This document shows, piece after piece, positions 5,925-7,692 of a stretch of DNA of 7,692 nt; within the stretch, counting starts at the first letter, position 1; every line of letters begins with the position of its first letter. The position numbers and the translations under genes are program-made. A model generated the notes under the pieces. The model had not been told where the DNA came from. It ran no database searches and saw only the letters and a list, made by a program, of their open reading frames with translations. Source of the stretch: Bacteroidota bacterium (GTDB taxonomy: Bacteria > Bacteroidota > Bacteroidia > Bacteroidales > VadinHA17); assembly GCA_021816545.1 (NCBI GenBank), contig JAKAXP010000111.1:1-7692 (forward strand), in the 5' to 3' direction.

Positions 5925-6977
5925 TCAGGAGCTTTGCTGTCGTCTCAGTATTTTTACGATACGTCTGTAAACTATCTCAGCTATATTCCAGTTGTATCCT
6001 CCGTTTGAGTTATTAAATTGAATAACAACTGCATCAATATCTTTGTGGTATCTTGCAATACTCTGATAGCCGGGCACCCAACCCGTATGGTCAAAAACGT
6101 AAATGGAGGAATAGATCTCCTCTTCTCCATCTTCAAACAAAGAGCCATCGTTCAATGCCCGAAGGAATATACCCACATCCTCTGCTGTGGCCAGCATTGA
6201 GCCATAATCAACATCCTTCAGATCATTCTCATTGCCAACGTAGTAGCCGCTCATCACATTGTCCATATCTGCATCATGGATTGAACCAAAAGTGTTTTCC
6301 AGGCCAAGAGGAGTCAGAATTTCTTCCCTTATATACTTGAAAGTGCTGTAACCTGTTGTCCTTTCTATGAGTTCGGAAATCAGCAAATAGTTTGTATTGG
6401 AATACCTATGTTTTTTACCCGGTTCAAAATCAGCAGGCAAATCAAGTATCAGTTCAAGCGCATCCTTACTGTTTTGCGGCGGGTTTTCCCAGAATCCAGG
6501 GGTGTCTGTGAGATTAGGAATACCACTCCGGTGCTGAACCATCATTCTCAGGGTAATTTTTTCAGCATTTTCAATTCTTCCCGCAAGCTCCGGGAAGTAA
6601 TCTGCGACTGTTTTATCCAGCGACAATCGGTGGTCATGAACCAGCCTGGTGATGGCCACGGCATCATATAACTTGCTGATACTGGCAATCTTGAACAGGG
6701 CATCCGGGTATGCAGGTATTTTTTTGTCCCGGTCGTGCCAGCCGGCGGTATAAAATGCAGGTGGTTTCCCTGCTTCGTCCACATACACAATAATTCCGTC
6801 AAATCCATAATCAATGGCTTTGTTTACCTGTCCCTGAACCGTATCGGGCAGCGGTGATATCAGGATCCGGACCAGGATCCATGGCACAAAGAATAGGGAG
6901 GTTATGCCTCCGGCAATGAGTACAAGGCTGAGTATTTTACGCCAAGGCGGGGCAGGGTCTTTGGTTTTTTTATTCAT
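5925..6977 (-). CDS. membrane-anchored serine hydrolase, class C beta-lactamase-like
   Basis: 350 residues from the preferred start (363 from the earliest ATG at 7016; numbering here uses the latter). One membrane segment at about 28-54 anchors a periplasmic domain of the S12 / class C beta-lactamase type. Motifs are SISK at 112-115 (nucleophile Ser112, Lys115), YSN at 205-207, and HTG at 310-312 in place of KTG. The motif VQHRSGIPNL at 160-169 is the usual 'HxSG' feature. Such proteins act as D,D-peptidases, esterases or amidohydrolases, and real beta-lactam resistance cannot be claimed. Three ATGs in a row (6983, 6980, 6977) follow AAAGGAA, a good ribosome-binding site that best suits 6977. 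The ATG at 7016 lies 6 bp after the stop of the dehydrogenase relic. No promoter was recognised upstream. Confidence 0.9.
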   Translation of the reverse strand: MNKKTKDPAPPWRKILSLVLIAGGITSLFFVPWILVRILISPLPDTVQGQVNKAIDYGFDGIIVYVDEAGKPPAFYTAGWHDRDKKIPAYPDALFKIASISKLYDAVAITRLVHDHRLSLDKTVADYFPELAGRIENAEKITLRMMVQHRSGIPNLTDTPGFWENPPQNSKDALELILDLPADFEPGKKHRYSNTNYLLISELIERTTGYSTFKYIREEILTPLGLENTFGSIHDADMDNVMSGYYVGNENDLKDVDYGSMLATAEDVGIFLRALNDGSLFEDGEEEIYSSIYVFDHTGWVPGYQSIARYHKDIDAVVIQFNNSNGGYNWNIAEIVYRRIVKILRRQQSS

Positions 6978-7022
6978 CATCATTTCCTTTGAAAATAGAA
7001 AGGGTTTTCCTTTCATTTTGTT

Positions 7023-7118
7023 CTAAACCGTCAGAATCACATTACCCTTCCTGTTTCCGGCCTCAGTATGCCTGTGAGCTTCGGAGGCCTTGTCAGGTGG
7101 GAAGCACAGAGCAATTAC
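7023..7118 (-). pseudogene. C-terminal relic of a medium-chain (zinc-type) dehydrogenase
   Basis: The apparent spacer between two genes translates on the minus strand, from 7118 to a TAG at 7025-7023, into a peptide ending EAHRHTEAGNRKGNVILTV. The pattern 'EAHRY-x-E-x-G-x-x-KGNV-x-x-TV' at a C-terminus is characteristic of NAD(P)-dependent alcohol dehydrogenase / quinone oxidoreductase proteins, preceded as usual by a 'FP' segment (CFPPDKASEAH). No upstream part of such a gene is present. Beyond 7118 the frame enters the opposing reading of the XRE gene and turns into a Lys/Arg run without homology. The relic stop sits 6 bp before the first ATG of the serine hydrolase, suggesting an ancestral operon. 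The match is from memory of the family. Confidence 0.68.
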
Positions 7119-7390
7119 GTTTTTTCTTTTTTTGCCTGTTTTGCAATTACTTTTTTATGCACCGGGTCATTCTCCGGGAAGTATGCAAACACGTCGGACA
7201 GCTGAACATTAAAAGTGTAAGCAATGCGGAATGCCAGCTCCAGCGACGGAAAGTACTTCCCGTTCTCTATTGCCACAATTGTCTGGCGGGTAACCCCGGT
7301 CCTGTCAGCCAGCTCCTGCTGTGTCATCTCGCCGGCAAAAAAACGGAGCCTGCGGATGGTGTTGCTGATCATTATCTTTTCCTCTTCCAT
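7115..7390 (-). CDS. XRE-family helix-turn-helix regulator
   Basis: 91 residues from MEEEKIMISN. The helix-turn-helix is at about 23-45 (MTQQELADRTGVTRQTIVAI), followed by ENGKYFPSLELAFRIAYTFNVQLSDVF, typical of compact YgzD-like regulators. A lysine-rich tail (HKKVIAKQAKKEKT) ends the protein. The ATG at 7390 begins one base after the TGA of the upstream membrane protein gene (TGAAATG), so translation is probably coupled. An alternative ATG at 7372 has GAGGAA about 8 nt upstream and gives the more usual short lead-in (MISNTIRRLR). Role and genetic arrangement parallel the regulator at 1223-1423. The operator would lie outside the window, upstream of the membrane protein. The stop borders the dehydrogenase relic directly. 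Confidence 0.92.
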   Translation of the reverse strand: MEEEKIMISNTIRRLRFFAGEMTQQELADRTGVTRQTIVAIENGKYFPSLELAFRIAYTFNVQLSDVFAYFPENDPVHKKVIAKQAKKEKT

Positions 7391-7391
7391 T

Positions 7392-7692
7392 TCACGCCCC
7401 CATTCTGTAATAAATGATCTTTGCAACCTCGGATGCCAGGGTGGCCAGGAATCCTGATGAGATTAGTGTAAGAAACATCACATACGGTTTCATTCCCGCG
7501 GCCAGTGACCCCATCGCCAGCATAAATCCCAGGATAAAGATCCAGTGCGAGATCCGTATGCATTTCAGTTCAATAAGCTTGTCGCGCTCGTCGGTTATGT
7601 CAGGCAAATCCTCCTGTGTGATGATACGGTTTGCAATGGCAAAAAGTATCTGGATCACAATCTGCACAACAATTGCCACCGGTATCAGGTAA
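7392..7692 (-). CDS. membrane protein paired with XRE regulator (5' end outside window)
   Basis: The frame is open from the window edge to the TGA at 7394-7392. A GTG at 7679 could start it, but four further in-frame codons (Y-L-I-P) continue the hydrophobic helix to the edge, so the real start is probably outside. Using the GTG as residue 1, hydrophobic segments lie at 1-16, 44-62 and 65-85. Between the first two is a charged cytoplasmic segment, DITDERDKLIELKCIRIS (27-44), entering the next helix at HWIFI. This resembles the segment in the membrane protein at 757-1245 and recalls the DER motif of small DUF2178-like proteins, an uncertain match. Gene order and tight coupling to the XRE gene are the same in both modules. 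Function unknown. Confidence 0.85.
   Translation of the reverse strand, partial: YLIPVAIVVQIVIQILFAIANRIITQEDLPDITDERDKLIELKCIRISHWIFILGFMLAMGSLAAGMKPYVMFLTLISSGFLATLASEVAKIIYYRMGA

Noticed and set aside
5925..6977. True beta-lactamase conferring resistance
   Set aside because: Motifs SxxK, YSN and HTG are general to S12 serine hydrolases; nothing specific to a lactamase is seen.
1..7692. tRNA, rRNA, CRISPR array or insertion sequence
   Set aside because: None recognised by reading: no cloverleaf with CCA end, no repeat-spacer array, no transposase or terminal inverted repeats.

Overview
The window looks like a chromosomal segment of a Bacteroidota organism, probably Bacteroidales-like. The main evidence is promoter structure. 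Four intergenic regions carry pairs close to the Bacteroidota signature (TTTG near -33, 19-20 nt, TAnnTTTG near -7), and gene starts mostly lack strong Shine-Dalgarno sites. The proteins agree: small Bacteroidota-type membrane proteins, a secreted metallo-hydrolase and a 'mobile mystery protein' pair. I cannot name a species.

Layout from left to right. At 73-360 (-) is a small three-helix membrane protein, followed by a gene-poor stretch with two divergent promoters. At 757-1423 (+) is a two-gene module, a four-helix membrane protein overlapping a 66-residue XRE regulator, under a promoter covered by a 12-bp-arm inverted repeat. At 1492-2799 (-) is an NRAMP-family transporter whose usual metal-site residues are replaced. 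At 2960-4005 (-) is mobile mystery protein A (XRE) and B (Fic), a toxin-antitoxin-like pair. Its promoter lies inside three 18-bp palindromes repeated every 33 bp. Divergent from it, 4190-4942 (+) encodes a complete dimethylarginine dimethylaminohydrolase-type enzyme. Its stop codon abuts that of a secreted metallo-beta-lactamase-fold hydrolase (4943-5869, -), which follows a membrane-anchored serine hydrolase (about 5925-6977, -). Between that gene and the next is the decayed C-terminal tail of a medium-chain dehydrogenase (7023-7118). At 7115-7692 (-) is a second membrane-protein plus XRE module, cut by the window edge.

How the genes work together. Two unrelated-position modules share one design: a membrane protein with a charged cytoplasmic segment, then a tiny XRE regulator with nearly the same recognition helix. 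These look like membrane-coupled or autoregulated switches. The Fic/XRE pair looks like a tightly autoregulated addiction-type cassette. The remaining enzymes are accessory metabolic or envelope functions with no obvious common pathway. The most striking non-coding signal is the 33-bp-phased operator array at 4004-4087. The most striking protein oddity is the NRAMP protein without the canonical DPGN/MPH residues.
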